Positions 16,734 through 25,114 of a DNA stretch of 36,325 bases are shown piece after piece. The stretch lies in NCBI GenBank assembly GCA_023229765.1, contig JALNYO010000037.1, positions 1 to 36,325 of the forward strand, in the 5' to 3' direction. Positions within the stretch are counted from its first letter, which is position 1; every line of letters starts with the position of its first letter. This stretch comes from Syntrophales bacterium. GTDB lineage: Bacteria; Desulfobacterota; Syntrophia; Syntrophales; UBA5619. The position numbers and the translations under genes are program-made. Below the pieces are notes generated by a model. The model was not told the DNA's origin, ran no database searches, and saw only the letters and a list, made by a program, of their open reading frames with translations.

Positions 16734-17990
16734 TTACCCTTTTTGTTCCTTCTTGTATTCCAGAACCATTTCCTTCATCTCCGCGGCAAGCCCGACGGTG
16801 TCATAGACGCGCTCCCCGCCGTAGATGCGGATTCGCGCCTTCAGGTCCTTCGTCCCCTCGCGCAGGATCTCCAGCGACTCCTTTTCCTTGTTTCCCGCCA
16901 GCAGCAGAATAACCGGGAAACCGGGACGTTTGGGAAGCTCCTCACGCAGAGCCTTGACTACCCCGTGGGCGTGATGCCACTGCTCCTGATTGGCCGCCAT
17001 GAAGCCGCCCAGCATATATCCGTCAATGCCCGGCAGCGAAAAAACCAGCTTCGCCGCGCGATAAACCTTCGATGCGGGCGGATTTCCGCTGGTATCGGCA
17101 AAATCCGCAACCTTCAAGCCCTGCCGGTTTAGTCCATCAACTCCCAGCATCGCGCCGCCGCCGCCCATCCCGTGGTAGCCAATCGTGCCGACCACCTCTT
17201 TATCCTTTATTTCATTGTTCATCTCGGCAAAATAGCAGGTGCCCCGCAGGTCGTTTTCCTCTACCCACCAGGCAATCCTGTCCAGTTCGGTAGGGGGCGT
17301 GGAGGCCTCGCGGGCGACATCAATGCCCAGCTCGGGATGGCGAATGACTGAGGAATCATCGATCGAAATACGGCAATCACTGGCGAGCACTTTGCCTGCC
17401 TTAGTCACCACCATCGGGTTGATTTCAATCAGCCGTGCGCCATAATTCCTGAATGTTTCATAGAGACCCACCATCAGCTTGGCAACCTGCGCAATGTGGG
17501 CGCTCGGAACATTCAGCTTATTGGCGAGATTAAGGGCATCGTAGATTCTGAAGCCCCTGATGACATCAACATTCATCAGGGCAATTTTGTCGTGGGGAAC
17601 CGCCTCGATGTCCATGCCGCCCTCCGTGGAGAACATCACTACCGGACAGCGGGCATCGGCGCTGGCATTGACGATAATCCCCGCATAGTACTCCCGGTCG
17701 ATGGCGAGCTTTTCCTCGACCAGCACGCTTTCCACATAAAGCCCTTTTATCGTTGCCCCCAATAGCGCAGCGGCAACCTTTTTTGCCTCCGCGGGGGTAT
17801 CGGCGAATTTAACCCCTCCCGCCTTGCCGCGTCCTCCCGTCCAGATCTGAACCTTGACAACGACGGGTTTCCCAATCTTTTCGGCAATGCTGGCCGCCTC
17901 TTCGGGCGTTTTGGCGACATCCCCCTGGGGAATAGGCATTCCTGCCTTTTTAAACAACGCCTTACCCTGATATTCGTGCAGTCGCGCCAT
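16734..17990 (-). CDS. ADP-forming CoA ligase beta subunit (SucC/MtkA-like)
   Basis: Beta subunit with an N-terminal ATP-grasp domain: LHEYQGKALFKKAG, VVVKVQIWTGGRGKAGGVKF, and the metal-site LIEINPMVV. A C-terminal ligase domain carries TIGYHGMGGGGAMLGVD and ADFADTSGNPPASKVYRA. It has 418 residues, slightly longer than typical SucC, and the C-terminal glycine-rich loop differs from classical SucC. With the alpha subunit it interconverts an acyl-CoA plus ADP and phosphate with the free acid plus ATP. It is the first gene of the operon, with AGGAGG ahead of the ATG and a sigma-54-type promoter about 185 bp upstream. Malyl-CoA as substrate is inferred from the neighbouring lyase. Confidence 0.87.
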   Translation of the reverse strand: MARLHEYQGKALFKKAGMPIPQGDVAKTPEEAASIAEKIGKPVVVKVQIWTGGRGKAGGVKFADTPAEAKKVAAALLGATIKGLYVESVLVEEKLAIDREYYAGIIVNASADARCPVVMFSTEGGMDIEAVPHDKIALMNVDVIRGFRIYDALNLANKLNVPSAHIAQVAKLMVGLYETFRNYGARLIEINPMVVTKAGKVLASDCRISIDDSSVIRHPELGIDVAREASTPPTELDRIAWWVEENDLRGTCYFAEMNNEIKDKEVVGTIGYHGMGGGGAMLGVDGLNRQGLKVADFADTSGNPPASKVYRAAKLVFSLPGIDGYMLGGFMAANQEQWHHAHGVVKALREELPKRPGFPVILLLAGNKEKESLEILREGTKDLKARIRIYGGERVYDTVGLAAEMKEMVLEYKKEQKG

Positions 17991-18185
17991 ACCTAACCTC
18001 CTGAATTCAAATAAAAAACAAAAACCGGCATTCCATTAGCTGGGGATGCACTCGCCTACCAACCATTTTCGGAATACCGTAATTGATCAGAACCAGCAAC
18101 CCGTAAGGTTTATTCCAAACTCGTTAAACCATAGCGTGATGGGAGTACAATACTCTCTTGCTCATAAATGATCAAAAGATAATAA

Positions 18186-18200
18186 GCAATACAAGTGCCA
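18186..18200 (-). promoter_or_regulatory. Sigma-54 (-24/-12) promoter upstream of the CoA-ligase operon
   Basis: Minus strand TGGCACTTGTATTGC matches the RpoN consensus TGGCAC-N5-TTGC, with GG and GC exactly ten bases apart. Transcription would start near 18174, leaving a leader of about 185 bases before the beta-subunit gene. RpoN promoters need an enhancer-binding activator; none is encoded in this window. The perfect palindrome at 18281-18299 lies about 90 bp upstream, where an activator could bind. Confidence 0.7.
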
Positions 18201-18398
18201 ATTTTCAAAAGACGTCCTGATTTACTTATAAATGATGTCAATTATATGAAAACGAAGTTTAATGTTCATAATATGATTAACAGAAGCGCGTCGCTTCTGC
18301 GTTATTTTGAAGAGAGGGCGGCGCGATGGCAGAGATCAGGGGATACACATTTAGTGCGTTATTTACACCATAGTGCTAATATAGCACACGCGGACGGA
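18201..18398. promoter_or_regulatory. Intergenic region with palindrome and dispersed repeat
   Basis: This stretch between coaE and the sigma-54 promoter holds no credible gene. A perfect 8-bp stem CAGAAGCG-CGT-CGCTTCTG (18281-18299) could be an enhancer-protein site or a repeat hairpin. TTTAATGTTC at 18258-18267 is one of four copies of a short motif that recurs in intergenic regions here (also at 20701, 20881 and 24815). Confidence 0.45.
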
Positions 18399-19013
18399 TC
18401 AGCGTACCTCCTTTTCTCTCTTTTTTAACTCTTCCCAGATATCGATGAGCTCTCTTGCTGTTTCCTCTTCAGAACCCTCATTATTGATAATAATATCGGC
18501 ATGGCGCATCTTTTCTTCAATCGCCATCTGAGAGGCGATCCGCTCTTTTGCTTCCTGCAGGCTGTAGCCATTCCGCCGTATCAGCCTCGCTATCTGTTTT
18601 TCAGGCGGAAGATAGACGAGCAGGACAAGATCAACCAGTTCCACCATGCCGGATTCAATGAGCAGCGGGATTGCCGACAAGACGATAGCCTCGGGGCTTG
18701 CCTGGCGCAGCTCGCGCAACCGCCGCTGCCATGCCTCAAAAACCGCCGGGTGAACCAGTTCGTTTAAGAGCAGCAGTTGGGAGGGATTGGCAAAAACTAT
18801 TGCCCCCAGCTTCTTGCGATCGATCGTTCGCTCCGCACTCAGCACCCCTTCCCCAAAGTGGTGAACAATCTTCTCCCAGACTTCCCCTTCGGGCGCTTCC
18901 ACCTCATGGGCCAGTTCGTCCAGATCGATCAACAGCGCCCCTTTTTCAACCAGTATCCGGGCAACCGTTGATTTCCCGCTCGCTATCCCTCCCGTCAGAC
19001 CTACATTCAGCAT
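18399..19013 (-). CDS. coaE: Dephospho-CoA kinase
   Basis: Last step of coenzyme A synthesis: ATP-dependent phosphorylation of the 3'-hydroxyl of dephospho-CoA. The P-loop GLTGGIASGKSTVA is at the N-terminus. IDLDELAHE, IDRKKLGAIVFANP and the lid-region RLIRRNGYSLQEAKERIASQ all match CoaE, and 204 residues is the usual length. It starts 9 bp after coaX, another CoA-pathway gene, so first and last pathway steps are co-transcribed. Nothing unusual is seen. Confidence 0.94.
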   Translation of the reverse strand: MLNVGLTGGIASGKSTVARILVEKGALLIDLDELAHEVEAPEGEVWEKIVHHFGEGVLSAERTIDRKKLGAIVFANPSQLLLLNELVHPAVFEAWQRRLRELRQASPEAIVLSAIPLLIESGMVELVDLVLLVYLPPEKQIARLIRRNGYSLQEAKERIASQMAIEEKMRHADIIINNEGSEEETARELIDIWEELKKREKEVR

Positions 19014-19022
19014 ACGGCGCCG

Positions 19023-19796
19023 TTACAAAGTTTTTATATTTCGCTGAAAGATGATGCGCAATCCTTCGATCGTCAGCATGTCATCCACGACCTCGATGCT
19101 TCGCGCGACTCCGGCAATCAGCCTTGCCAGCCCCCCGGTCGCCACAACGAGGGGCGCAGAATCAACCTCCGCCCTGATCCTCTCCACAATCCCATCCACG
19201 AGGCCTGCGTATCCGTACATGATCCCCGCCTGCATCGCGCTTACGGTATCCTTGGTGACAACAAGGCGCGGCTTGCAAAGCTCAACTCTGGGCAGCTTCG
19301 CGGCCCTCTCGAAGAGCGCCTCGCTCGAAATCATCACCCCCGGAGCGATGCACCCTCCCATATATTCGCCTTTGGCCGATATGTAGTCAAAGGTCGTCGC
19401 GGTACCGAAGTCAACAACGATCATTTCCCTGTGGTATTTCTCGTAGGCGGCAACGGCATTGACAATCCTGTCGGCGCCGACCTCCCGGGGGTTGTCGTAG
19501 AAAATCGGCATTCCTGTTTTAATCCCGGGTCCGACGATCAGGGGTTTTATCCCGAAATACTTCAGACAAAGCGGTTCCAGAATGTTAAGCATCGGGGGAA
19601 CAACACAGGAGATAATGATGTTCGTTATCGCTCTGGAACTGATTTTGCTGTTTTTGTAGAGATTCAGAATCAGGATGCCGTATTCGTCCAGAGTCTGGTC
19701 GATAATAGTCCTGATCCGCCAGTCGTGAACCAATTCTTCGCCGTCATAGAGGCCAAGCACCGTATTGGTATTTCCCACATCCATAACCAGAAGCAT
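19023..19796 (-). CDS. coaX: Type III pantothenate kinase
   Basis: Phosphorylates pantothenate, the committed step of CoA synthesis, using the ASKHA fold typical of type III enzymes. Visible motifs are DVGNTNTVLGLYDG at the N-terminus, PREVGADRIVNAVAAYEKY, VVDFGTATTFDYIS and ATGGLARLI. It has 257 residues, normal for the family. Only four bases separate it from the birA stop, and coaE follows, giving a birA-coaX-coaE cofactor operon. Confidence 0.95.
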   Translation of the reverse strand: MLLVMDVGNTNTVLGLYDGEELVHDWRIRTIIDQTLDEYGILILNLYKNSKISSRAITNIIISCVVPPMLNILEPLCLKYFGIKPLIVGPGIKTGMPIFYDNPREVGADRIVNAVAAYEKYHREMIVVDFGTATTFDYISAKGEYMGGCIAPGVMISSEALFERAAKLPRVELCKPRLVVTKDTVSAMQAGIMYGYAGLVDGIVERIRAEVDSAPLVVATGGLARLIAGVARSIEVVDDMLTIEGLRIIFQRNIKTL

Positions 19797-19800
19797 GTCC

Positions 19801-20628
19801 TCACTCCTTTATGATTGTTGCGTCGCCGGCGATTATCCTCTCGACGGCGCCTGTCGCGCCGGCAAGCAGCAGCGCCCCGTCTTCGTCAAGGCCGGAGACA
19901 ATGCCCTCTTTTATCTCAGTACCGAAAAGAATCCTGACATTTTTCTCCACCATTTTTGTTCGGGAAAACCACGCCTGCCGAATCGGCCCAAATCCCTCGC
20001 TAAGAAAAAGTTCATACCAGCGCTGGAAATTGGTGCAGAAATTGCACAGCACATCCTCGCGGGAGTGCCGCCGTCCGGTCTCCTCTAAAAGCGAAGTGGC
20101 AATTTGCCTGTATTCAGGGGCAAAATCGTCTCTTTTCATATTTACGTTGATGCCGATGCCTACGATTGCCGTCATCCTTCCATTCTTCGTCCTGAGCTCC
20201 GACAGAATGCCGCACACCTTGCGACTGCGGATCAAAACATCATTGGGCCATTTGATCTCGATGCCGTCCGGACAAAAGGACGCGATGGTGTCCGCAACCG
20301 CCGCCCCCGCCAGAAAGGTGATCTGCACCGCCTTCGCCAGTGCAAGTTCCGGGCGCAGGATGACGGAGAAATAAAGGTTGCACCCAGCCGGGGACTGCCA
20401 AACCCTTTGCAGACGCCCTCGACCCGCCGTCTGCAAATCAGCGAGCACCATTGTCCCCTCCGCTGCCCCTTCCTGCGCAAGCCGCATGGCAACAGCGTTT
20501 GTAGAATCGACATTTTCAAAATAGTACAGTGGAAAACCCGTCTTGCAGCCGCGCAGCCGCTCCGTTAATAAAGCGATGTCAAACGACTCACCGCCATTAT
20601 GCCTCTTTTCACTCGAAAATGCGTGCAT
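19801..20628 (-). CDS. birA: Biotin-[acetyl-CoA-carboxylase] ligase (no repressor domain)
   Basis: Attaches biotin to the carrier lysine of biotin-dependent carboxylases through biotinyl-AMP. The biotin-binding/adenylation signature is AGRGRLQRVWQSPAGCNLYFSV. KWPNDVLIRSRKVCGIL and the VGIGINVN strand follow, then a C-terminal SH3-like domain. At 275 residues it lacks the N-terminal helix-turn-helix of bifunctional BirA, so it is a ligase only. The first ~25 residues before the catalytic part are variable and the exact start is uncertain. It is co-directional with coaX, four bases apart. Confidence 0.92.
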   Translation of the reverse strand: MHAFSSEKRHNGGESFDIALLTERLRGCKTGFPLYYFENVDSTNAVAMRLAQEGAAEGTMVLADLQTAGRGRLQRVWQSPAGCNLYFSVILRPELALAKAVQITFLAGAAVADTIASFCPDGIEIKWPNDVLIRSRKVCGILSELRTKNGRMTAIVGIGINVNMKRDDFAPEYRQIATSLLEETGRRHSREDVLCNFCTNFQRWYELFLSEGFGPIRQAWFSRTKMVEKNVRILFGTEIKEGIVSGLDEDGALLLAGATGAVERIIAGDATIIKE

Positions 20629-20700
20629 AAATTATTTATTTTAAATGGTTCTTTCTTACCAACCGTTTAGGACGCGACGGAGCGCGCCTCTCCATTTCAG

Positions 20701-20892
20701 GAACATTAAACTTGATGCTCTCGTCAAAAGTCCCAACTTCCCTCCCCCTTGATGGGGGAGGGTTAGGGTGGGGGTGATAAGCTACTGTATTGCCGACTGT
20801 TCTTTCCCCCTCCCCTTCATCCCCTCCCGCCAGGGGAGGGGAAAATTGACTTTTGACGAGTTCATCAAGCTTCGCTTTGTGAACATTAAACT
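20701..20892. repeat. Nested repeat: 12-bp direct repeats around a GC-rich inverted-repeat element
   Basis: GAACATTAAACT occurs at 20701-20712 and again at 20881-20892. Between them, 20711-20732 and 20848-20869 form a 22-bp inverted repeat with two mismatches (core CTCGTCAAAAGTC). The interior holds polypurine/polypyrimidine hairpins (about 20741-20780 and 20806-20842). The layout suggests a small non-coding element, with the direct repeats as either target duplication or part of a dispersed motif. It sits between nadC and birA. Confidence 0.6.
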
Positions 20893-20898
20893 GCGTTT

Positions 20899-21795
20899 TC
20901 ATCGTTTTTTGTGACGGCGCGCCGTCATCTGTGTTGCACTTTTATCTTCCAGGAGGGGCGTTGCGGTGATATTCAGGGAGATATCAGCAGCCTGCACCGA
21001 GTGGGTCAAGGCCCCCACAGAAATGAAATCAACGCCTGTTTCCGCTACCTTGCGAATCCTCTCGAGCGTCATGTTGCCGGACGCCTCCAGCGGAACCCTG
21101 CCTTGGACAATCCCAACTGCGGCGGCGATCCCGGAAACATCCATATTATCAAGGAGTATCGAATCCGCCCCGGCCAGGAGCGCCTCCTCAAGTTCTTCAC
21201 TGTCTTTAACCTCTACCTCGACCTTGAGCGTATGGGGAATAAATTCGCGCGCCTTCCGGATGGCCGGCGTGATTCCCCCCGCGGAGGCTATGTGATTATC
21301 CTTGATCAGCACCCCGTCATAAAGGGCAAAACGGTGGTTAAAGCCGCCCCCGGCCCGCACCGCGTACTTGTCCAGCGCGCGCAACCCCGGAACGGTTTTG
21401 CGCGTATCGATGATTCTGGCTTTGGTCCCGGCCGCTTCTTCGACAAAACGACGCGTCATGGTCGCTATGCCGCACATGCGTTGCAGCAGGTTAAGGGCCA
21501 CCCGCTCCGCCGTCAGAATGGAGGCCAGCGAACCGGATATCTCCGCAATAATCTCGCCCTTTGCGACATTTTCCCCGTCCTTTTTGCGGGGGGTAAAAAT
21601 CAGCGTCGAATCGAGGGTCAAAAAAACCTCGCCAAAGACCTCAATTCCCGCCAGGACAAGCTCATCCTTCGCGGTTGCCGAGGCCATCCCGCTTTCGCTT
21701 CCTGCCAGGACAGCGTTCGTCGTGATATCGCCGGCGCCGACATCCTCGGCCAGGGCGCTCCTGATAAATTCCGTCAAAAAATAGCGCGGCCACAT
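20899..21795 (-). CDS. nadC: Nicotinate-nucleotide pyrophosphorylase (carboxylating)
   Basis: Converts quinolinate and PRPP to nicotinate mononucleotide in de novo NAD synthesis. The start at 21795 (MWPRYFLTEFI) is chosen because AAGGAG lies seven bases upstream; an in-frame start 27 codons earlier has no support. Residues include EDVGAGDITTNAVL, the TRKTVPGLRALDKYAVRAGG phosphate-binding loop, HRFALYDGVLIKDNH and the C-terminal ISVGALTHS. At 298 residues it is slightly longer than usual, with a basic tail. It is flanked by repeat-rich intergenic DNA on both sides, so it may be transcribed alone. Confidence 0.94.
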   Translation of the reverse strand: MWPRYFLTEFIRSALAEDVGAGDITTNAVLAGSESGMASATAKDELVLAGIEVFGEVFLTLDSTLIFTPRKKDGENVAKGEIIAEISGSLASILTAERVALNLLQRMCGIATMTRRFVEEAAGTKARIIDTRKTVPGLRALDKYAVRAGGGFNHRFALYDGVLIKDNHIASAGGITPAIRKAREFIPHTLKVEVEVKDSEELEEALLAGADSILLDNMDVSGIAAAVGIVQGRVPLEASGNMTLERIRKVAETGVDFISVGALTHSVQAADISLNITATPLLEDKSATQMTARRHKKR

Positions 21796-21920
21796 ACGTT
21801 CACTCCTTATGCCTGTTAGCTGCCCGGAACCGGCGTCGCCAGCCGGCAGAAGCCACAGCGCCCTCCGACTTTTCACGGCGGATTACGCTGCGCCAATCGA
21901 TTTGGCATACTGCATTTGTA

Positions 21921-21972
21921 TGAAAATCCCCCCATCCCCCCTTTACCAAAGGGGGGTAAGGGGGGATTTTCA
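21921..21972 (-). terminator. Long C/G-run palindrome downstream of valS (possible terminator/repeat)
   Basis: TGAAAATCCCCCC... pairs with ...GGGGGGATTTTCA over about 24 bp around a short centre (TTTACCAAA). On the minus strand it lies 33 bases past the valS stop and ends in GGATTTTC, so it can terminate valS. The same style of palindrome is a common dispersed repeat in related anaerobes, from general knowledge. Confidence 0.55.
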
Positions 21973-22004
21973 TGCTTCGTTGTGCCCGACACGGGCATGG
22001 GGGT

Positions 22005-24668
22005 TTATACATTTTCCTGAAGTTCAATGATTTTCTTCAGGGCCGTGCCGAGCGCATTTTTCTTCTCCTCAAAATCCCGCCTCTTAGCCTGTTCCTTGCC
22101 GACCACCTCCGCCGCCGCCTTCGCGAGAAAATCGGGGTTGGCAAGTTTTTTTCCGACCACGGCAAGATCCTTTTCGACCTTGGCTATCTCCCTGGCAAGA
22201 CGGTTTTTTTCTCCCTCTATATCGATGGTCCCGGCAAGAAAAACATAAATCCGAACCTGCCCGGCAATCGCCGTGGCCACGCCCTTCGGCTCTGCGATCT
22301 CGTCCGATATCTCCAGACTCTGGAGGTTAGCCAAACCAGCAATATCGGCACGCCCCTGCTCCAGCGTTTCTCGGAGCGGCAAAGAGGGGGTCGTCAACTG
22401 CACCGTAAGCTTCAGAGACGGCGCAATCGACATCTCGCCCCGGATATTGCGGATCCGCGTTATCACCTCCTTGACCAGTTCCATTTCACCTTCCGCGGCC
22501 GGATCGTCGAGTCCCTCGTCAACCACTGGAAAGTCGCTTATCATAATCGACTTTCCCTCCTCAGTAAGCGCCTGCCATATCTCCTCGGTGACAAAAGGCA
22601 TAAACGGATGCAGAAGCTTAAGGGCGGTCTTCAGCGTATAAAGCAGGGTCTCTTGAGCCGCCAGTTTTTTTGCGGGATCGACATTTCCGTAAAGGGCGGG
22701 TTTGGCAAGCTCCAGATACCAGTCGCAGAACTCGTGCCAGATAAACTGATAGACAGCCGCCGCCGCGTCGTTGAAGCGATACTCGTCAATGCCGGAGATA
22801 ACCCCGGAGACGGCCCGATTCAGCCGGGATTTTATCCAGCGATCGGCCAGCGACAGGTCGCCTGCCGGCACTAAACTGCCGGCATCATAGCCCTCCAGGT
22901 TCATCAGCGAAAACCGGCTCGCGTTCCAGATTTTGTTCACAAAGAATTTGTGACCCTCAATCCGCTCTTCCGACATCCGGACATCGCGCCCCTGGGCGCT
23001 GAAGGCGGCCAGCGTAAAGCGGAAGGCATCCGTTCCGAACTTGTCCATCATCTCCAGGGGATCGATCACGTTTCCCTTTGACTTGCTCATCTTGTCGCCG
23101 TTTTCATCCCGGACCAGCGCGTGCAGATAGACATCCCGGAAAGGAACCTCGTCCATCACATAAATGCCCATCATCATCATCCGGGCAACCCAGAAAAAGA
23201 GGATGTCGAAGCCGGTAACAAGAAGCGAGGTGGGGTAAAACGTCTGGAGCGCCTCCGTCTTTTCAGGCCAGCCCAGCGTGGAAAACGGCCAGAGTCCGGA
23301 GCTGAACCAGGTGTCGAGGACATCCTCTTCCTGACGGAGCTTCGCGCTTCCGCAGTGCGGGCATTGGTCCGGATCATGAACGGAAACGATCGTCTTTTTG
23401 CAATCTTCGCAGTTCCAAACCGGAATCCGGTGCCCCCACCAGATTTGCCGGGAGATGCACCAGTCGCGAATGTTGTTCATCCACTCAAAATACGTATTCT
23501 CCCATCCCTTGGGGATAATGCGTATCCGGCCGTCCTGCACCGCGGCGATCGCCTTTTTCGCCAGCGGCTCGATCTTGACGAACCACTGCCTCGATACGGC
23601 CGGCTCTATATCGGTCTTGCACCGGTAACACTTGCCGATGTTGTGACTGTACGGCTCGACGCTGACGAGAAATCCGCCCTCTTCAAGATCGCGGACGATG
23701 TTCTTCCGGCATTCGTAGCGATCCTGACCGGCATAAACGCCACCGTTCTGGTTGATCACGGCGTTATCGTCCATAATTTTTATGATGGCAAGCCCATGCC
23801 GCCCGGCCATCGCAAAGTCATTGGGATCGGAGGCGGGGGTGATCTTGACGGCGCCGGAGCCGAACTCCATAGTCACGTAATCATCGGCGATAATTGGTAT
23901 TTTTCTCCCGACAAGCGGCAGGATGACCTCTTTTCCGACAAGCTGCCGGTACCGCTCGTCGTTCGGATTGACGGCAACCGCCGTGTCTCCCAGCATCGTC
24001 TCCGGACGCGTTGTGGCAACAACAATCTCCCCTTCCCCGTCGGCAAACCGATACCGGATGTTCCAGAGATTACCCCCCTCCTGATGATATTCGACCTCCA
24101 GATCGGAAATGGCGGTAAGACAGCGGGGACACCAGTTGACGATGTAGTTGCCCTGGTAGATAAGGCCGTCGTTGTAAAGGCGGACAAATACCTCGCGAAC
24201 CGCCTTGGAGAGCCCCTCGTCCATCGTGAAGCGCTCCCGGGCCCAGTCGCAGGAAGAACCAAGGCGTTTGAGTTGATTGATGATGACTCCCCCGGAATGT
24301 TCCTTCCACTCCCACACCCGCTCGATGAATTTCTCACGGCCGAGGTCGTGACGGGTCAGCCCCTCCTTGGCAAGCTGCTGCTCCACCACATTCTGAGTCG
24401 CAATGCCGGCATGATCGGTGCCTGGCATCCAGAGGACGTTTTTACCCTGCATCCTCTTGTAACGACAGCATATATCCTGAAGTACGTTGTTCAGGGCATG
24501 GCCCATGTGCAGCATCCCGGTCACATTCGGCGGGGGGATAACGATCGCAAACGGTTCCTTGTCGCTTTTGTCCTCGGCATGAAAGAGATTCTTTTCCATC
24601 CAGTATTTATACCATTTCAGCTCCGCCTCGCGGGGCTCAAACGTCTTTGCCAGCAAACCATTTTCCAT
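22005..24668 (-). CDS. valS: Valyl-tRNA synthetase
   Basis: Class I aminoacyl-tRNA synthetase of 887 residues that charges tRNA-Val and edits threonine. The HIGH-type motif is PPNVTGMLHMGHALN and the KMSKS loop is GDKMSKSKGNVIDP. The editing-domain sequence includes ETMLGDTAVAVNPNDERY, and CPRC and CEDC...CPHC pairs are probable zinc sites. The C-terminus ends in the coiled-coil segment typical of ValS (IDIEGEKNRLAREIAKVEKDL). GGAG lies six bases before the ATG. It is complete and unremarkable, and is followed by a large hairpin. Confidence 0.97.
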   Translation of the reverse strand: MENGLLAKTFEPREAELKWYKYWMEKNLFHAEDKSDKEPFAIVIPPPNVTGMLHMGHALNNVLQDICCRYKRMQGKNVLWMPGTDHAGIATQNVVEQQLAKEGLTRHDLGREKFIERVWEWKEHSGGVIINQLKRLGSSCDWARERFTMDEGLSKAVREVFVRLYNDGLIYQGNYIVNWCPRCLTAISDLEVEYHQEGGNLWNIRYRFADGEGEIVVATTRPETMLGDTAVAVNPNDERYRQLVGKEVILPLVGRKIPIIADDYVTMEFGSGAVKITPASDPNDFAMAGRHGLAIIKIMDDNAVINQNGGVYAGQDRYECRKNIVRDLEEGGFLVSVEPYSHNIGKCYRCKTDIEPAVSRQWFVKIEPLAKKAIAAVQDGRIRIIPKGWENTYFEWMNNIRDWCISRQIWWGHRIPVWNCEDCKKTIVSVHDPDQCPHCGSAKLRQEEDVLDTWFSSGLWPFSTLGWPEKTEALQTFYPTSLLVTGFDILFFWVARMMMMGIYVMDEVPFRDVYLHALVRDENGDKMSKSKGNVIDPLEMMDKFGTDAFRFTLAAFSAQGRDVRMSEERIEGHKFFVNKIWNASRFSLMNLEGYDAGSLVPAGDLSLADRWIKSRLNRAVSGVISGIDEYRFNDAAAAVYQFIWHEFCDWYLELAKPALYGNVDPAKKLAAQETLLYTLKTALKLLHPFMPFVTEEIWQALTEEGKSIMISDFPVVDEGLDDPAAEGEMELVKEVITRIRNIRGEMSIAPSLKLTVQLTTPSLPLRETLEQGRADIAGLANLQSLEISDEIAEPKGVATAIAGQVRIYVFLAGTIDIEGEKNRLAREIAKVEKDLAVVGKKLANPDFLAKAAAEVVGKEQAKRRDFEEKKNALGTALKKIIELQENV

Positions 24669-24888
24669 TACATTCTCCAGTCAACCATATTATAAGACTA
24701 AACTTTTTTTTCGAAATACTCAAAACATGCCGGAATCAAAAAGATTTCGGAGTACCTCCGCATTGTCGCGCGGTTTTTCTATATTTTTCCGGTCCTGAAG
24801 TCAAGAAAATGCAATTTAATGTTCATAAAATGAAGTTTAAGTTGGAATTGAAAAAGCCGAAAGCCGTCCAATCTGGCGTGAGGTCAAT
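24669..24888. other. Intergenic region upstream of valS
   Basis: AT-rich spacer, with no gene supported. It should contain the valS promoter. TTTAATGTTC at 24815-24824 is another copy of the dispersed motif, here followed by a partly repeated ATGAAGTTTAAG. Confidence 0.45.
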
Positions 24889-25103
24889 TCACTCCTGCAC
24901 AAGGACCCGTTTCAACGCATTCACCCCGCTCCACAACTTTCCCCGTTCATCCGCAAGAACAACGGTCACTTTCGTCTTGCCGACCGATTTGCCTACCCCA
25001 TGTAGTCATGAATGTCGAATTCAACCGTCAAGAAGGCTGAAATCACCGTTTTGGCCTTGAGGGCGTCGTAAGTGAGTCCCCGACAACAGATCATAAAATT
25101 CAT
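24889..25103 (-). pseudogene. Frameshifted short gene of unknown family
   Basis: Two adjacent frames look coding. One, from 25103, gives MNFMICCRGL... and ends in FLTVEFDIHDYMG before a TAG at 24993. The next frame starts there and continues VGKSVGKTKVTVVLADERG... to a TGA at 24889. They would join if the GGGG run at the junction had one more G. Either this is a decayed gene of about 70 residues or there is a base-call error. It begins 12 bp after the nucleotidyltransferase stop. Confidence 0.3.
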
Positions 25104-25114
25104 CGACCGGAGTA

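Noticed and set aside
15513..17990. Classical succinyl-CoA synthetase of the TCA cycle
   Set aside because: Not excluded by motif, but the inserted Cys-rich gene, the lyase partner and the glycolate genes make a malyl-CoA ligase more likely.
18195..18428. Plus-strand 77-codon frame upstream of coaE
   Set aside because: It runs through the palindrome and dispersed motif, and lacks a ribosome binding site; treated as intergenic.
20636..20902. Minus-strand 88-codon frame
   Set aside because: Its translation (PPLAGGDEGEGE, HPHPNPPPSRG) is the product of hairpin repeats, not a real protein.
23121..24695. Plus-strand open frame (524 codons) opposite valS
   Set aside because: Shadow of valyl-tRNA synthetase; low-complexity translation with no ribosome binding site.
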